Part shown: positions 47,205 through 60,400 of the stretch, piece after piece | Numbering within the stretch: position 1 is the stretch's first letter | How the letters are laid out: every line of letters begins with the position of its first letter | Origin: Notospermus geniculatus | Taxonomy: Eukaryota > Nemertea > Pilidiophora > Heteronemertea > Lineidae | Assembly: GCA_002633025.1 (NCBI GenBank) | Contig: NMRB01000008.1 | Coordinates: 394,561 to 458,560, forward strand | Length of the DNA: 64,000 bases | Reading direction: 5' to 3' | The notes under the pieces: model-generated | What the model was told of the DNA's origin: nothing | The model's input: the letters and a program-made list of their open reading frames with translations, nothing else | The model's database searches: none | Program-made: the position numbers and the translations under genes

Positions 47205-48007
47205 ACATGTAAATACATCATGTATACCATGCACAGTCTCAGCAGACCATACTTTTTAAAAGCTCATGTACTAGTGCCAAATAAACCGGGGGGATCAAGC
47301 ATTCATTGAAATCAACAACACTCCAAGATGAGGACACACACCATCTGCACCAAATAAATAACACATAAATTTTGCACACTGAGAGGAAAATATCAGAAAA
47401 CGTAACTTTATCTTAACAAAATACCTTCACATATATATTCAATCAAATTGGCTGATAATGCAGAATCTTAATTTGATTCAACTGCCCACAAACCAAAGTT
47501 TTATTCAACCTGTGCTCTCATTTTGTAACAGCATTTCACAGCAAGCAAGTACATGAGCTAGATGCAAGGTGATCCATATCAAAATGCACTAGAATTTGTC
47601 CTAACACCTCAATGATAAAGACTCAGACACTATGGGCCAGGACCTTATTCTTTGAATGAAATTATCGATCAATGCAGTCAACTTATGGGTACAGCAAAAT
47701 GTCACACTTTATTACCCTGAATCCTACATTGTATACTATTACGGTTCTATTAACCACAATTTGTGGGAACCTTTGGATAGGAAAAATCCTAAAATCTACA
47801 AAAATATTGCTTCTTATCCATCAGGACAAGACACTTGAAATTCAGGTGAGGAAAAATTTCCATAGAGTGGATACATTCTGATGATTCTCCAAAAGCTGCT
47901 TCCATTTTAGGCTACAAGGCAGATCAGGTTGTTGTAGTGACCTAAACTATTTCTTCATCGTGGCACATGAGCTGATTCCATTCCTGGGATTTCTCAGCAA
48001 TCAGCAG

Positions 48008-51000
48008 TCAAGGTGACGTCGTTGTAGCTGTTGAAGTTGAAGGTGACTCCATCGCTGCAAGAACCCGGCTGACTTCTGTACGCTGACTGGCAGTCATGTG
48101 TTGTGTGATGTGGACGATGGAATCCATGGCAACCTCCGGGTTGGACTGGATAAGGCTGAAATGTACAAGAACATGAATCAAATCATTCCGTACCAACGGA
48201 TACACTTTTAAATTTCAAGGCGGTTACCTTTCCTCAGCAGAGCTACCCTCACCTTCTGATTTCCTGGATGACATTGTCTCTCTGTACACATTTGATGTTT
48301 TCCTCAATGATTGACTTGCCCGAGTCACCTTCCAACTCGCTCTTCAGCCACTCAACCACTGACTTATTATCCTCCCACAGATACGCCTGAAATGGTACAT
48401 ATTTTTGACAATTTATGTCAAAGGAATCAAATGATTGGCTCTTGACTGCAAGCTGAATGGTGCATGTACAAATTACCAGTAGCCTTGTGGAAGACACGGT
48501 TCCCCACTGTGGTTACATCTCCCCACTGGCTGAAACTTGAAGATATGTGACCCTCCACAGCAAAACCAGTCGCATGTCGCTCTTAGCTTGGCAGGTTGAG
48601 ACCAAATGTTTGTCACTTTCAATATTGTCTGCCTGTTATGAAATCTGAAATGATCTATTTCTTCTATTCTCTTCTGGTGTCATCTTAGTTCGTTGTGGCT
48701 CACCTTCTGAGCGACATGCGACTGGTTTTCCTGTGGAGGGTCACATATTAGAATCCATGAAAGAGCTACTCACATTGACAGTCCCCTGTGCTTCCACAAA
48801 CCACCTCCTCAGCATTGATTTGCACTGCCCATTTGTGATTTCTCTGTTGACCTTGGAAATCCTTTCGACGACCTTGTCCTCCAAGATCAGCCGATACAGT
48901 CGCCAGTAGAAGAAAGTTCGGCTCGTCTTCCAGTCCAAAATGTCCTTAAAATGAGAACAAAATTAATGATCGTTAACATTTAGTTTTATTTGAAGAGACC
49001 CAGTGCCTTTGAAATTGGTCCGATGTAGCAAAATATCCAATATTTCAATGACTCACCGTGATCACGCCCTTCTCCTGCATTCTCCCTGGGGTGTCATGAA
49101 GATCAGCAAACGCCACAGCCACCTGGTGATACAAAGGCTTCAGTTCTTCAACATGATCAGCCATCTGTTTCTCGAGCTTCATCCGTTCTAACTTGTTCAT
49201 TTCAGGACAGCTCATCTGCTGACCCATTTGGATACACTTCGGGTCTAATCTTTGCATCACTTTGCTCAGGTCTTTGGCGCGGAATTTGATTTCGACTGTT
49301 CCCTCTGCTTCAAGCACACCACCCCTGAAAATAATCCAACTCAAATGTATCAAGAAGCAACTCTTACATCAACTACGGGTACCGGTATAGATGAAGTGAA
49401 GAAAGAGAAAACCTGTGAGGGAAGCTGCAGGCAACAACAGAACTGAGTTACCTACAGAGATGATGCTATGGTGTGAAAGGCCCCACTACATTTCTTTGGC
49501 CTCAGCTAAACTCTGAGAATCTCTGGCGAGGCCCAAGAACTCAATCCTTTCAAGTCAACATTGTAGCCAAGTTGATCTCACAGTGCGAATGCATAGCCAA
49601 AAGAGTGCAGACAGCTGCCATAGAAATGGACAACAACAAAGTCAATAGATTTCAAGCATACCTGCATTCCTTGTCAGCATATAACTCCATATGGTTGGGA
49701 TTAATTGTTGGGTCGAGGACGGCCCAGGCTCCACCCCTCAGTTCACCATTTGGTGGGATGTAAATGAGCACTGGCTTATCATACTCTCTCAAGCTGTCCA
49801 CGATGTAAGCACCAAATTTCAGGACCTGATCATACATATCTGGAATGGAAGAAAGTGTTTGAACGATAAATTTAGTGGTGTAGAGAAGATCGGGTACAGC
49901 AACTGGAGACTTTCCAATAAATTTCACACAAAATGGCAGGAGTTCCCCCAAATTCCCCGACGACAACCCATACCTTTCATTCCTCCAGAGAAACCCCTCC
50001 AGTTTGCAAAGATCATGAGAGGCAATTCTTCTCTTTTGAAATCTTTGATTACTTGGGCAGTCTTGTATGCTGAGTCTGGGAACCACACTTGCCCAGCTTG
50101 TTGAAGGACCTGAAGAAAGCAGATAGGAAAATTTCAGTTATCCAATGACTGTAGTCAGTCAGTATATACATATACACGCCGGTACGTCTACAGATATTCC
50201 AGGAGCAATCATCCCATAATCTGACTGTAACCACATGGAAAGGCCAAACTTTAATAAATAGGAAACTGATTATCACTGCTGACAAAGAATCATTTCATTT
50301 GTCAATATGTTAAGATAACATTACTTGTTCATCGTCTTACCTTCTGCTCTGAGTCAATATTGGCTGGATCAGCAGGGATTGCCAACTCAACAGTTCTGGT
50401 TTCAACAGCAATCACACCAACAGGTATGCCGCCTAGTCTGGAAATACAATGTCAATATGGTCATTCTCACGTCTCAAAACACTGAGATGTTACCAACATC
50501 CAAGGTAGTAATATAGGCTACATGGACATGAGCATGATGAATGCACTGAAGATGTATTTCAATCACAAGATATCTGCATTACCTAGCACGGCCACAGATA
50601 ACAGTCTGAGCCCATGGAGCCAGTATCTCCTGGAAAGAACTCTTGTCAAAGAAGCCCGATTGCCACACATCTGGGTGGTCAGGGTTCTGCCTGCCAGCCA
50701 GTATCCACCGTGGGTCATAAGGAGTTTTCGTTGGGCAATACTCGATATTCCTCTCAACTGGATCTGCTGGGTTCGTGATGGGAAGGGAGCCTTTTGAATG
50801 CTAAAAGAGAAAGATCATTACTTCAGTGATAAAAGATGGCATGTTATGACTGTGAATGTGACAAAGTCCAGTCACAAAAAGCATGACTCCAAGGTGTTTC
50901 TGCCCTAATGCATTACACCTTTTGGTAACTTGGTGGTACCACAGGCATGTAATTCTCAGTCAACTACAGCAAGTTCTCCACTCCTGGGCCACAAACCAGA

Positions 51001-53142
51001 CACCCAACACAAGTGAAAACACCAGTCAAAATACAACTGTTCAGCAACTAATAGGCTTACCTTTGGCATGTAAGACAGCCACTGAACAATTTTGCAGACC
51101 CCTTCATAATCATTAGGCACCACATCATGAGTGACACCATTGTTATACATGATCTGTATCCCGCCTAACTGGTTGTGACTAGTGTAGACCTCTCGTCCCA
51201 GAACCTTATTGAGGGCGCCTGACCCCGTCAGGATTATGTAAGAATTTTCAACTTGGATGATACGCTGGCCGAGGCGGACGATGTATGCACCAATACCGAC
51301 AGCACGGCAGGTCACCTTGAGAAAGTGAAAGAGTGTGACCGTTAGAACAGGAAATATTGAATCACAAATCATCAAAACAAGAAATACTGCTTAGGTAGCA
51401 CTATCTCCAACTAATATTTCCTTGGTATACTGCCAAATGTCAAGAGATGTTTGTGAGACTTTAACCCTCTCAACTCCTGAGTAAACTTACCAAGTTGATG
51501 GTGACTATTTCATTGTAGGCTTGTGAAGTCTCCCCAGCAATCATACCAGAACCTCTTAGGTTCTCCACTCCAATACCATCATCTTTGCCTGAAAGTAAAA
51601 GTGAGGAATCCATGTAACAAGAAGGGTTTTGTGTCAAAGTCTTTAAGGTCGATATCCTTCATTTCAACCACGTTTTGTGATAAAGAAGTCAAAGACGTTT
51701 TTAAAAAATAACCATATACTCACCAATGATATCAATTATCTTGTATCTTGACTGGTTTTTCTCCTCAATCAGTTCACAATGGACAGAATTCATAGCACTC
51801 ACTTTCTTGAAGTCCTCTGGAGTAAGGTAGAGATAGCTGAATCCCTGAAATAAACGAATATTAAAGAATAAAACGAGATGCTAGGGGTTAACAACTGCAG
51901 GAGATTGTCTCCCTTTGCCTCATTTTATCAATTTCATGACAAAAACTAGGCTCACCTTGTCATGGTTCTTGTCATCAATCCATGCCACTTTGAACAAGTG
52001 TTTGATTTCCTCTGCCACTCCAATCCTAGCACCACTGTTGGCAGAAATGTAGATCCGTGGAATACCGAGCTGACGGGCCAATTCTGACGCCCTCTGAAAC
52101 ACACAGAATGAGCGCATGTCAAAGAGAGTTGCATTCCCTATCACATGTACAGCGGGTCCAACCAGGGATTGGACCCGGAAACTCAGAGGTGACAGGCGCT
52201 GGTGTTGTCACTGCACCACTTTGACAGCCCAAGTGATTCCATCAGTTGCCAATCATCAGAACGCCTGCCGTCCCATCTGTGCAATCCTTTCTTACACCTG
52301 CATTCTTACCAAGTAGAGGAGATCTTCTTGAGGTCCGAATGAACCGATCTTGAATGTCATGTCATTGGCGATGATGATGATCTCCCGGCCTGTTGGTACC
52401 TCAGGAGTTTTTAGCATCATCTTCCAAGCAACCATACCAATCTGTAGGGGAGAAATTCAAAATGAGGACACAGAAAATAGAAAATGGTCACTTTGCATCA
52501 AACCGTTGCAGATCTAGCAGGCCTACATGTATACCTCCATATTGTACACCAGTTACATCATGACGAAAGCCTCGCATCAAATGCAACATCACCAATTCTG
52601 AGGATTACAACATGAGACCATCTCCCACATCATCTTTAGCTGAATACTTACATCATTTTCACCCTGCAGCCTTGTCAGTTCGACCAAATGTCCCTGAGTA
52701 TCCAAGACGAGTTCTGTGTATGTACAAACATTTGATGGAATGCTGATGTCTTCGTTTGGTCGACTTTCATCATAATCTTTCCACATCTGTTCAACTGACT
52801 GAAAGTGCAGAGGAAAAACTTTGATAACACTTATTAACCTTTGACTGCACAATGCTGTCCTTTGACTTGAGCTGTGCAGAATGGTGTAGTGCAAACGGCT
52901 CATGCTCGTCACCTCTGTGGTCTTGGGCTTGATTCTGGGTTGGCCCTGATACTCATGTGAAAAGGAGGGCTAAGATATTGACTCACCTGTCTGAACAGCT
53001 CAGGGAAATCATACACATAGGTGGTGCCGCTGGACTGAGCCTGGAACCGCTTCAGCTGAAGATGATCCTTGGTCACGTAGGGTGTGCTCAGCAGAAGACC
53101 ATGAAGGGTACCCTGTTTGGCTCCATAGGCTTGGAACATGAT
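48008..53142 (-). CDS. ACACA: Acetyl-CoA carboxylase, carboxyltransferase domain and stop
   Basis: The C-terminal carboxyltransferase domain, which moves the carboxyl group from biotin to acetyl-CoA. Exons: 52987-53142, 52652-52798, 52310-52441, 51956-52093, 51724-51844, 51491-51588, 51061-51315, 50583-50800, 50341-50437, 49974-50109, 49662-49839, 49057-49324, 48774-48944, 48253-48386, 48008-48155. The N-lobe has [39 protein letters not shown] and [17 protein letters not shown]; the C-lobe has [37 protein letters not shown] and EGTVEIKFR. These Gly- and Arg-containing motifs line the active site in known structures. The tail reads [22 protein letters not shown] and [13 protein letters not shown], then ends at TGA 48008-48010. 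From 63827 to here the exons add to about 1567 codons, as expected for this part of ACC. No frameshift or missing block was seen. Confidence 0.96.
48546..48744 (+). mobile_element. TGTGACCCTCCACAG MITE, copy 2, in an ACC intron
   Basis: 199 bp flanked by TA on both sides, with the same inverted ends as copy 1 and core words GAGACCAAATGTTTGTCACT and TTCAATATTGTCTGCC. It ends 29 bases from the ACC exon at 48774-48944, on the donor side. Confidence 0.85.
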
Positions 53143-53339
53143 CTGGAAACATCAAATTTACATGCATAAGATGCAGGTATTTTCCGACTACGTTACATCT
53201 CAAGTTTGTGCAGCATTTAAGTGTATTTTATTGATACTGTGGCTGGTTCAGGCATATCCCTCTCCAACTCCACAACTAATTTTCATACACGTACACACAT
53301 TTTAAAGAACGGGTACTGAACAAAATCATACAGAATGTA

Positions 53340-53463
53340 TAGTCCACTCTCGCTATACCGCCAGTGGCGGTGTAGTGACGGTAATGTTGTTGGCGTGCTT
53401 TCAACCGAGAAAGTCAATTGTCGGTGGCGGTATAGCGAGGGGCGGTACAACGAGCGTGGACTG
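53340..53463. mobile_element. Pogo-like MITE in an ACC intron
   Basis: 124 bp flanked by TA, ends TAGTCCACTCTCGCTATACC and the mirror of CAGTCCACGCTCGTTGTACC. The CTCGYTRTACC repeat pattern is usual for pogo/Tigger relatives. Confidence 0.7.
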
Positions 53464-53493
53464 TAATTGAGTTTTATACTTGATGTCACTCAC

Positions 53494-56400
53494 CTGACCA
53501 GTTCTAGGGTCATTGACCTCCTTGTACATACTGATGTCAAGGTAGTAACCACTCTCATTGGTCAAGAACAGTCTGATGGGGATGCGATTACCATTAGATG
53601 ACAGTCTGGATGAGGAAAGGAGCACTGATTAGTTACCAGTGGCAACAAGGCCTCCTTGTTTGGCTGATGAAGGTCTCGGTGACTGATCATTTGAATGCAA
53701 GAATTTGCTAGCCGGAACCCTATCACCCAGATTTATGCATGAAGTAGAAACCAAGGATGAATGTAATGTCTTCAAAAAGAAGAATACTGCACAACTTCAT
53801 ACCTTATAGTTAGCTTCAGTTCTGCCTGTAGTACTCTGAGCTTCCACAGCCGACTGCCATACCGCATCACCATACTGCGAACAACCTCCTCAAGCTGAAA
53901 CAGAACGTCTTAATACATCATGCAAGTAAAGCGGCGAATCCACTGTCGCGATTTTGGCTTGATACGGGGTGGCGATCCCCTTATATGGCAATCGGAAGTC
54001 CTTATAAGGTGATTGCAACCCCGTCTCAAGCCAAAATTATGACAGTGGATTCGCCGCTTAACCAAGCACACCGGTGCTGACTTCTTAAGTTCTTCCCAAG
54101 TCTAAACTGGCTCGAATATGAGACAGGCACTTGTGAATCCAATACATTTTGCTACCATAGGTCATATCACAAGGTTCCTAGTTCAACACTAGTTTGGCTC
54201 ATTATTTGTTCAACTCCGACCTCTCATATGAAGGAAATTATTCAAATTCTAGCAAACTGTGCAGTTGAAAAGTTCAAACAAACACCGCTACAACCGCTAT
54301 TGTACACGTCGTTACATGCCAAGTTAATAGTTTAGCCTGTGATGCTGTATTTCATTACGTGGAATAGTAAGTTAGTGGTTAGAAGCAACACTACCTTTGT
54401 TGGGTCCGAGAGAGTCATAGTTGGAACAAAGTTGAGGAATAACTGGTTACAATCAGTGCGCTTAGACTGAAACAGAAGCAGATGAGAAGGATGCCCAGAA
54501 ATGTGTACCAGAATTATACTCTTTTCTGATGGGTTAGTCAAGCAAACAGAGCACACTGTATCAACCACAGTAAATGTGTGGCGGTCTAGTAAAACCCGTC
54601 GGAAGTCACTGAATGATCAACAAGGGCTGTCAGATTGCCTGTGCATTGATCTGCTACTGTTTAACTGTTACACAGTACACTTCAGCAATTGAAATGTACG
54701 GGTTCACCAAGGCCATTAACACTTTCCTCAAACGTGATATCCGACGAGTTTTCCTAGACCGTCTCACAAATACAAGAAGATCTCCTTCAAAATCTGATGC
54801 CAACAAACTGACTTACAATCTCAAGTCTGAGGTCGAAGGCCACACATATTCATTCTATCCACACAATGTGCTCTACCAATCTACAGAAGCTATGAGAAGT
54901 ATCCATAACCATGTTCTCTGAAGCTGTGGGTAGTCAAAACAGCTGGTGACTCAGTACTGGGAAACTGTACAAGGAAAAGCCCCATTTATGAAGAAGGTGA
55001 GCATTAGAGGTTATGTTTCACTTCAATACCGGTAAGTAGAATTTTTCACTTTGATGAGCATAGAATTCTTTTTGAGAAGCAGAAGAGCTGAAACCATTCC
55101 AAAAACTTGGCCAAAAATTGCTTCCCGAATTGAAAGTAAACACAATACAGTGTAAAACTCAGGGGCTTTTCCATGATGTTACAGTTTGGGCAGTACAGAC
55201 ATCTATCCTAGAATCACCGCGGAATCAAACCTGCGATGGGTCCAGATTAATGGTTGGCACAAAATGCAGGAAAATGTGATTACAATCTGTCTTGCGAGAC
55301 TGAAAATGAATCAATGATAGATATTTGCATGATCTTTTTTTCAAAACTGCTTCTCTTATGCTTGCTGGGGTAACACCATTTCTTCCTTTTCGGGGGCCAA
55401 CTGCCTTTCTCTGAGGCCAGAATTTATTAATTCCAGCCATATATGGCCGTGAAACGACCTCAGCTCAACTCCATTTGATAGTTGCATGTGTCTCTTCGTA
55501 CTTTCTCAGAAGTCTTACCATTGGATGTGAGAAGGCTACTTCCAGGGCGTCCATGGCTTCAAGTAATGTCCTCTCACCCTCGTTCTGCAGGTACTCAAAT
55601 GAGGCCTCCTGCAAAAGATAATCCTCATAGCAACAACCAAGAAATATTATATTTGAAAATAATATGAAATGTGAAAATGTCAAACACAGCCACCCTACAA
55701 TAATTTCATAATAATGCTCAATTTCAGGCTAACATGATACCGGTAATGTAGATGTAGGTCTTGACACTTACCTTTGTGACCAGGTCAGAGTGTCGAATGA
55801 TCGAACGCACAAAGAATCTGAAGTCTGTCACTTCACGATTGGCTGCCACTTGCTGTAAGCAAAGTATGTAACAAGTCATTCATGGAAGCATAGAGTCGAG
55901 TTCTGTGCACATGTTTTCAAAATATGACAACTCTAAAGAAAGAGTACATGTACATTATTTTGAGGGAAGACAACTCTGCAAGGCTTTCAAGAAGGCTATA
56001 CGGTGGGGAACACACCTTTGCTTTTGCGAGGTAGACATGCATTCTGTGATTGGCGAATGGAATGGCCTCAAGGTCAAAGTTTCTCATGCGGTTTATCTCC
56101 AGCTGGAAGGCCAGCGCCGGCTCCAAGTGACGATAGATACGATCTTCAATAAACTGAAAAGCAAAGTCAAATATTCACTTGATTACAAAGAATTTGGTAG
56201 TCCAGAGATGACTTATTCTCCTACCAAATCAAACATGTCTGAAGATTTCATGAGAGGTGCAATATTTAATTCCATTGCTCTTCTCTCTGCATAAAGCTGT
56301 GGGTATCAGTACACCATTCACCATAAAGATAGGAGCAAAATGTTACTTACTTCATCTCTGGCTCGGAATGTGAAGTATTTGGGGAACTCTCTCTGAAAAA

Positions 56401-57414
56401 GGCAGCGTGTAATGGTAAACATAAGTTAATATGTGACTGAATGAACTTGGCAAATTTCACATTGTGAGAAAGTTACCGGTAATCTTTTCATCACTGAACC
56501 TGAAGGTGGTGGGATCTGACCTCCCTTACCAAGTTCATACATCAGATTTAATCGGCGATTCCTTGGAATTTTTAGGAGCATACATGTATCTGGTTCTTAC
56601 CTCGGACAACGACAGGAATGTGACTCGTCGCAGTCCCTTTTCTTTCAGGATGTCACACTGAAACAAGAGAACAGCTTTTAGATACAATTACTGCAATAGA
56701 CGAGGTAACTGACATCAGCACCAGGAATTTGAAGTGAAACACCCGTCATTCCTCCCTCCACGATCAAGTTCAAACTTACATTCTTCAGGCAGAAGTCCTG
56801 GTACATTTTCATTGCCTCATCATCATCACATTTTTTCCCTCCATACTTCAGGGCCACATTCAGAATGTGAATGGGTTCATCTGTGATATTCTGACAGTTT
56901 GCAGTGCTCCCAAATGTAGGGGATGCTGCGAGCTCTAGGGGGCTGGTTGGGGGTGAGCTGAACCTTTCTATGATCACATCAAATTTCCTGAAACAATATT
57001 GATAACAATAATCATCAACACTATAGAATCTACGTTTCAGTTTGCTGTCAGATAAGTGCACACACACGCACACAGGCACACGCACACGTGCACACACATG
57101 CACTCACAGTAAAAACCAAGGTACGAGGCCGTCGAAATGATGAATAGGTATGATTTATCAAATCGACTTACGCTTCGAAGTCCTCAAAGGTATCAAATGC
57201 GGCGATCAGCCCCTTCCTCTGGCACGGTGGAAGGCTCTGCTGTGTTACTGTGCTGCTATCATAATCATTCATGTCGTCACTCAGGCTCGCTACCCGAGGC
57301 ATCATATTCATTGTTGAAGCTCTCCGCTGCATCAACCTTGCAAAAGTCAAACTAATGTATTCGTACGAGTCTTCTTCTAGCGACGACGTGGAAGAACTCG
57401 ACCGACGGCGAACC
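53494..57414 (-). CDS. ACACA: Acetyl-CoA carboxylase, central domain exons
   Basis: The continuation of ACC through the central scaffold domain. Exons in minus order: 57172-57414, 56780-56987, 56601-56657, 56351-56392, 56016-56153, 55772-55852, 55519-55608, then one of two alternatives (55231-55299 or 54395-54466), 53803-53894, 53494-53605. The first exon encodes a low-complexity Ser-rich stretch ([14 protein letters not shown]) and FDTFEDFEA; the next has [16 protein letters not shown], a probable flexible phosphorylatable segment by position, though no kinase site is proven. Later blocks are unmistakable: [96 protein letters not shown] and [19 protein letters not shown]. Introns are 0.1-1.6 kb. 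Two MITEs lie in the introns at 53340-53463 and 53929-54059. Confidence 0.95.
53929..54059. mobile_element. Foldback MITE in an ACC intron
   Basis: 131 bp made of two arms, AAGCGGCGAATCCACTGTCG through GGCTTGATACGGGGT and its mirror, around a short centre. It sits between ACC exon 16 (acceptor at 53894) and alternative exon 15b. Confidence 0.8.
54395..54466 (-). CDS. ACACA: ACC alternative exon 15b (24 codons)
   Basis: A 72 bp exon in phase 0 at both ends, with acceptor GTTTCAG and donor GTAG. It encodes [20 protein letters not shown] ending in DPTK, homologous residue for residue to exon 15a except for one extra residue. It lies 0.76 kb downstream of 15a in transcript order and upstream of the exon starting [13 protein letters not shown]. 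The frame is kept whether 15a, 15b, both or neither is used. Mutually exclusive use is an inference from the homology and the family length. Confidence 0.85.
55231..55299 (-). CDS. ACACA: ACC alternative exon 15a (23 codons)
   Basis: A 69 bp exon in phase 0 at both ends, between a TTTTCAG acceptor and an unusual GTTTGA donor. It encodes [20 protein letters not shown] ending in PSQ, the segment that in vertebrate ACC reads [13 protein letters not shown] and precedes the [11 protein letters not shown] block. It is close in sequence to the exon at 54395-54466, and only one of the two is expected in a normal-length protein. The vertebrate sequence resembles this version more (NHIFL), so it may be the ancestral form. 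Confidence 0.85.
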
Positions 57415-60400
57415 CTGGAATAGAAGTAGAAAACCATGGAAAAAGTGCTTGTAATTAAAAGCCAGGAGAAGCAGGAGTCGATGCAGGGTCTTAATCTGAA
57501 AACCTGATGTGGGGACTAAACATATCACACATTTTAGATATCACCAAATAAAGACAACTCCATGACATATCTATAACAAGCACTTCATGACAAGAAATAA
57601 CATACTGGCAGATGTAATGCATTTTTCAATTATGCGTGACTAGATAGTTACTCAAGTTGGTGCTGTTTATTTCAGATTAATGAGCACTGGTAGGCGTACA
57701 CAGCAGACAATCTCAACTTCTCATAATTTTTTAGAAAGCCAGTGTGAAATAGCAGTCTTGTTGTGAAGGAAGCCAAGCTTATGCAAATAATTTTATTGGA
57801 ATTAAAATGTGTCACTCGATGACCAATTCTATCATTACCGGTACTTATAACATAAAATAACACAGGGGAGGGTGTAATACTACGTGTAACAAAAGATGAA
57901 ATATAGCACCTGGTCACCTGTTGAGTACCATACCATGGAAGGAACAATCCAAGCAAATGACTGAACGTTTCATTAATTCTTAGGAAGGAATTTCCAAAAT
58001 TCCACAACAGGAATCAAGGGAAAGGAAATGGATAATCTAAAAAGAACCTCCACGGAGAACAAATAGATGGTAGACTGGACCGAAAGTCTCAACAGAAGGA
58101 ATAAAAGCTGAGTAGAACATAACATAAAGGACAACAGGTCATGCAATAACCCAAAGTTAAAGGAAAATTACCTTAGTCACAAATAGACGAATCAAGGGCG
58201 CCATCTCAAGGACTGTGCTGGAACTAGTCACGTTCATGACAGGATTCAGCACAGATCTTTCCATTTTCACCTAAATTTTTGTTTCAGATGCAACGAACTT
58301 TGACCCAATGGCCACGCAAGATCAACATATAACAGGGTACAAAACAGCCAACAGTCTAGACACTTCAAATTAGATCATACAGGTACCTCATCACAATCGG
58401 AAACAAAACCGATATCTGCACTGCAGGTGCTGCCATCTACTGAACTTGCTTGCAGTGATGACTGTCCGCCGTCTTATACTTTGTAACAGACAGTAATCAC
58501 AACACAAATATTCATAACGAGGACTACACGATTCCCCTCCACAGGAAAGTTTGTATGTAAATGAAATTTTGCAACTGGGGTACCATTCGGATAAGTACCA
58601 GTACGTGCGGTGGCCAAAGGATTAAAGTCTGCCATGGGAAGCAGTAAATGCAAGCAAAGAAGGCTTAGGCAAGTAGCTTATGAGCGGAGTTTGTAGTCCA
58701 TCCATAAACAATGTGTGGGGAAAATAAGCAGCGTGTTTGAAGACTACATAAATAAGCTTGCAATAGAATCGAGAGAAATACTGGGATTTTCTTATGGCAA
58801 ATGAAAAATCACATAGCAATGCTGGAGTTTTTACAGGTCAAAAGCATCTGCATATTCTTTTTCTCTGAAAGCGCCACTTGTTGGACAGGCTTCCGTCAAG
58901 TTTGAACTGTATTGATGATATTGGGGGATTTTGATAGAAGAGGGGAAGAAACTTGCTATCCTTAGTTCATTCTGAGATGGAAAGAAAAGCCTCTTTTTTC
59001 TTCATATGTTTCCATCACAACTTAGAACAGAACAGCAATAGTATGATAGTTTAGTTCAGTAATAGAGATAGAGTGAGAATGGAGAAAAACAGTGCAAACT
59101 GTGACAAATTTGATAAAACCTCCCACTGCGGTCCAGGCATGTCTGTTTTCATCTTGCAACTAGCATAGCCTGGACATTCACAGCCATCCAAGCATGCCGA
59201 TTCTCGATCTTAGGGAAAGTATCAGAACCCCAGCGACTTTCAGCTTTGATAACAACCAAAGCCTAGTCATGCACACTGGGCAAGCAGCAGGATTAGGAGG
59301 GACACATTCGCATCGGCAGTAGCATGCCGCAAAGCAACCAAAACAGAAGCAATGAATACAAGGATTTCAAGAAATCTTTGTAACTCTGAAAAAGAAAGAC
59401 GTAGTTAATGAAATGAACACCTTCTCCTAACCCAGCTAATGATAAACCGAAACCCCAGGTTATGCTACTGGGTAAGATATGAGGGCAAATAGGGAAAGGG
59501 GTGGCAATTTTGGTTCAGATCTTTATATACATGTAACTGATACATTGTGCTGCAGACAGAATTTTATCTCAATGAGCATTTTATGCTGCTGTTTTCTTTA
59601 TGACTGAACTCGCATAAGAAATCAAACCCGATGGGTGATCAATTTACGAAATAAGGCCACACAAGAAACAAACAACATACAACGAATAAAGCAATCACGA
59701 TCTGTGTGACAAGTGTCAATTAGAACATAATCGGATCCCAATTCAGGCAACATTCCAGTCGATTTCACTAGCTCATGACATCATTTATGCAATCAAAAGC
59801 AAACCGCCTCTCTACATGATTTTTCTTGGGCGAGTTGGCTCTCAATGGGCAATCTCCAATGGGCAATCTCCTATGTTCTATGTACACTATCTCCTATGTA
59901 CACGAATGACTGCCCATTCTCCTATGCTCTATGTACACTATCTCCTATGTCCTATGTACACGAATGACTGCCCATAATTTCTACTACTGAGTTCTCCCAT
60001 AGAAAGCCAACTTGTGCAAGAAAACTCTCATGGGAGAAGCACCTAAAACCTTATGATACACAGCATGATGCGTCTTCTTCAAGTAGGCAGAGAGACTGAT
60101 AATATACTACAGGTACTCGTATAAACGAGCAGCATTCAGTTTCAGCATGAAGCTTGGGAAGATGAGAGCAGAATGATCCCTTGACACAAGACAGACAACA
60201 CAGACCAAGACGTACAAGCTCAAGACACAGAGACAGTTTGACAATTATGAGAAATGGTGATGAAAATGTCATCTGGGATTTGGTTTTAGTGGCATCGTTG
60301 GTGCAACAGAGACTCGCAAAAAAAATATCTCTCACCTAGTCTCGACTTTCAACCTAAAAATTAGAGTATATCAGAACTTTCTCCCCCAAACTTTCCACTC

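Larger units (their letters stand above)
45003..48007. other. MTCH2-ACC intergenic region
   Basis: No gene recognised; includes the ACC 3' UTR on the minus strand, whose polyadenylation site I could not fix. Three MITEs are listed separately. Confidence 0.55.
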
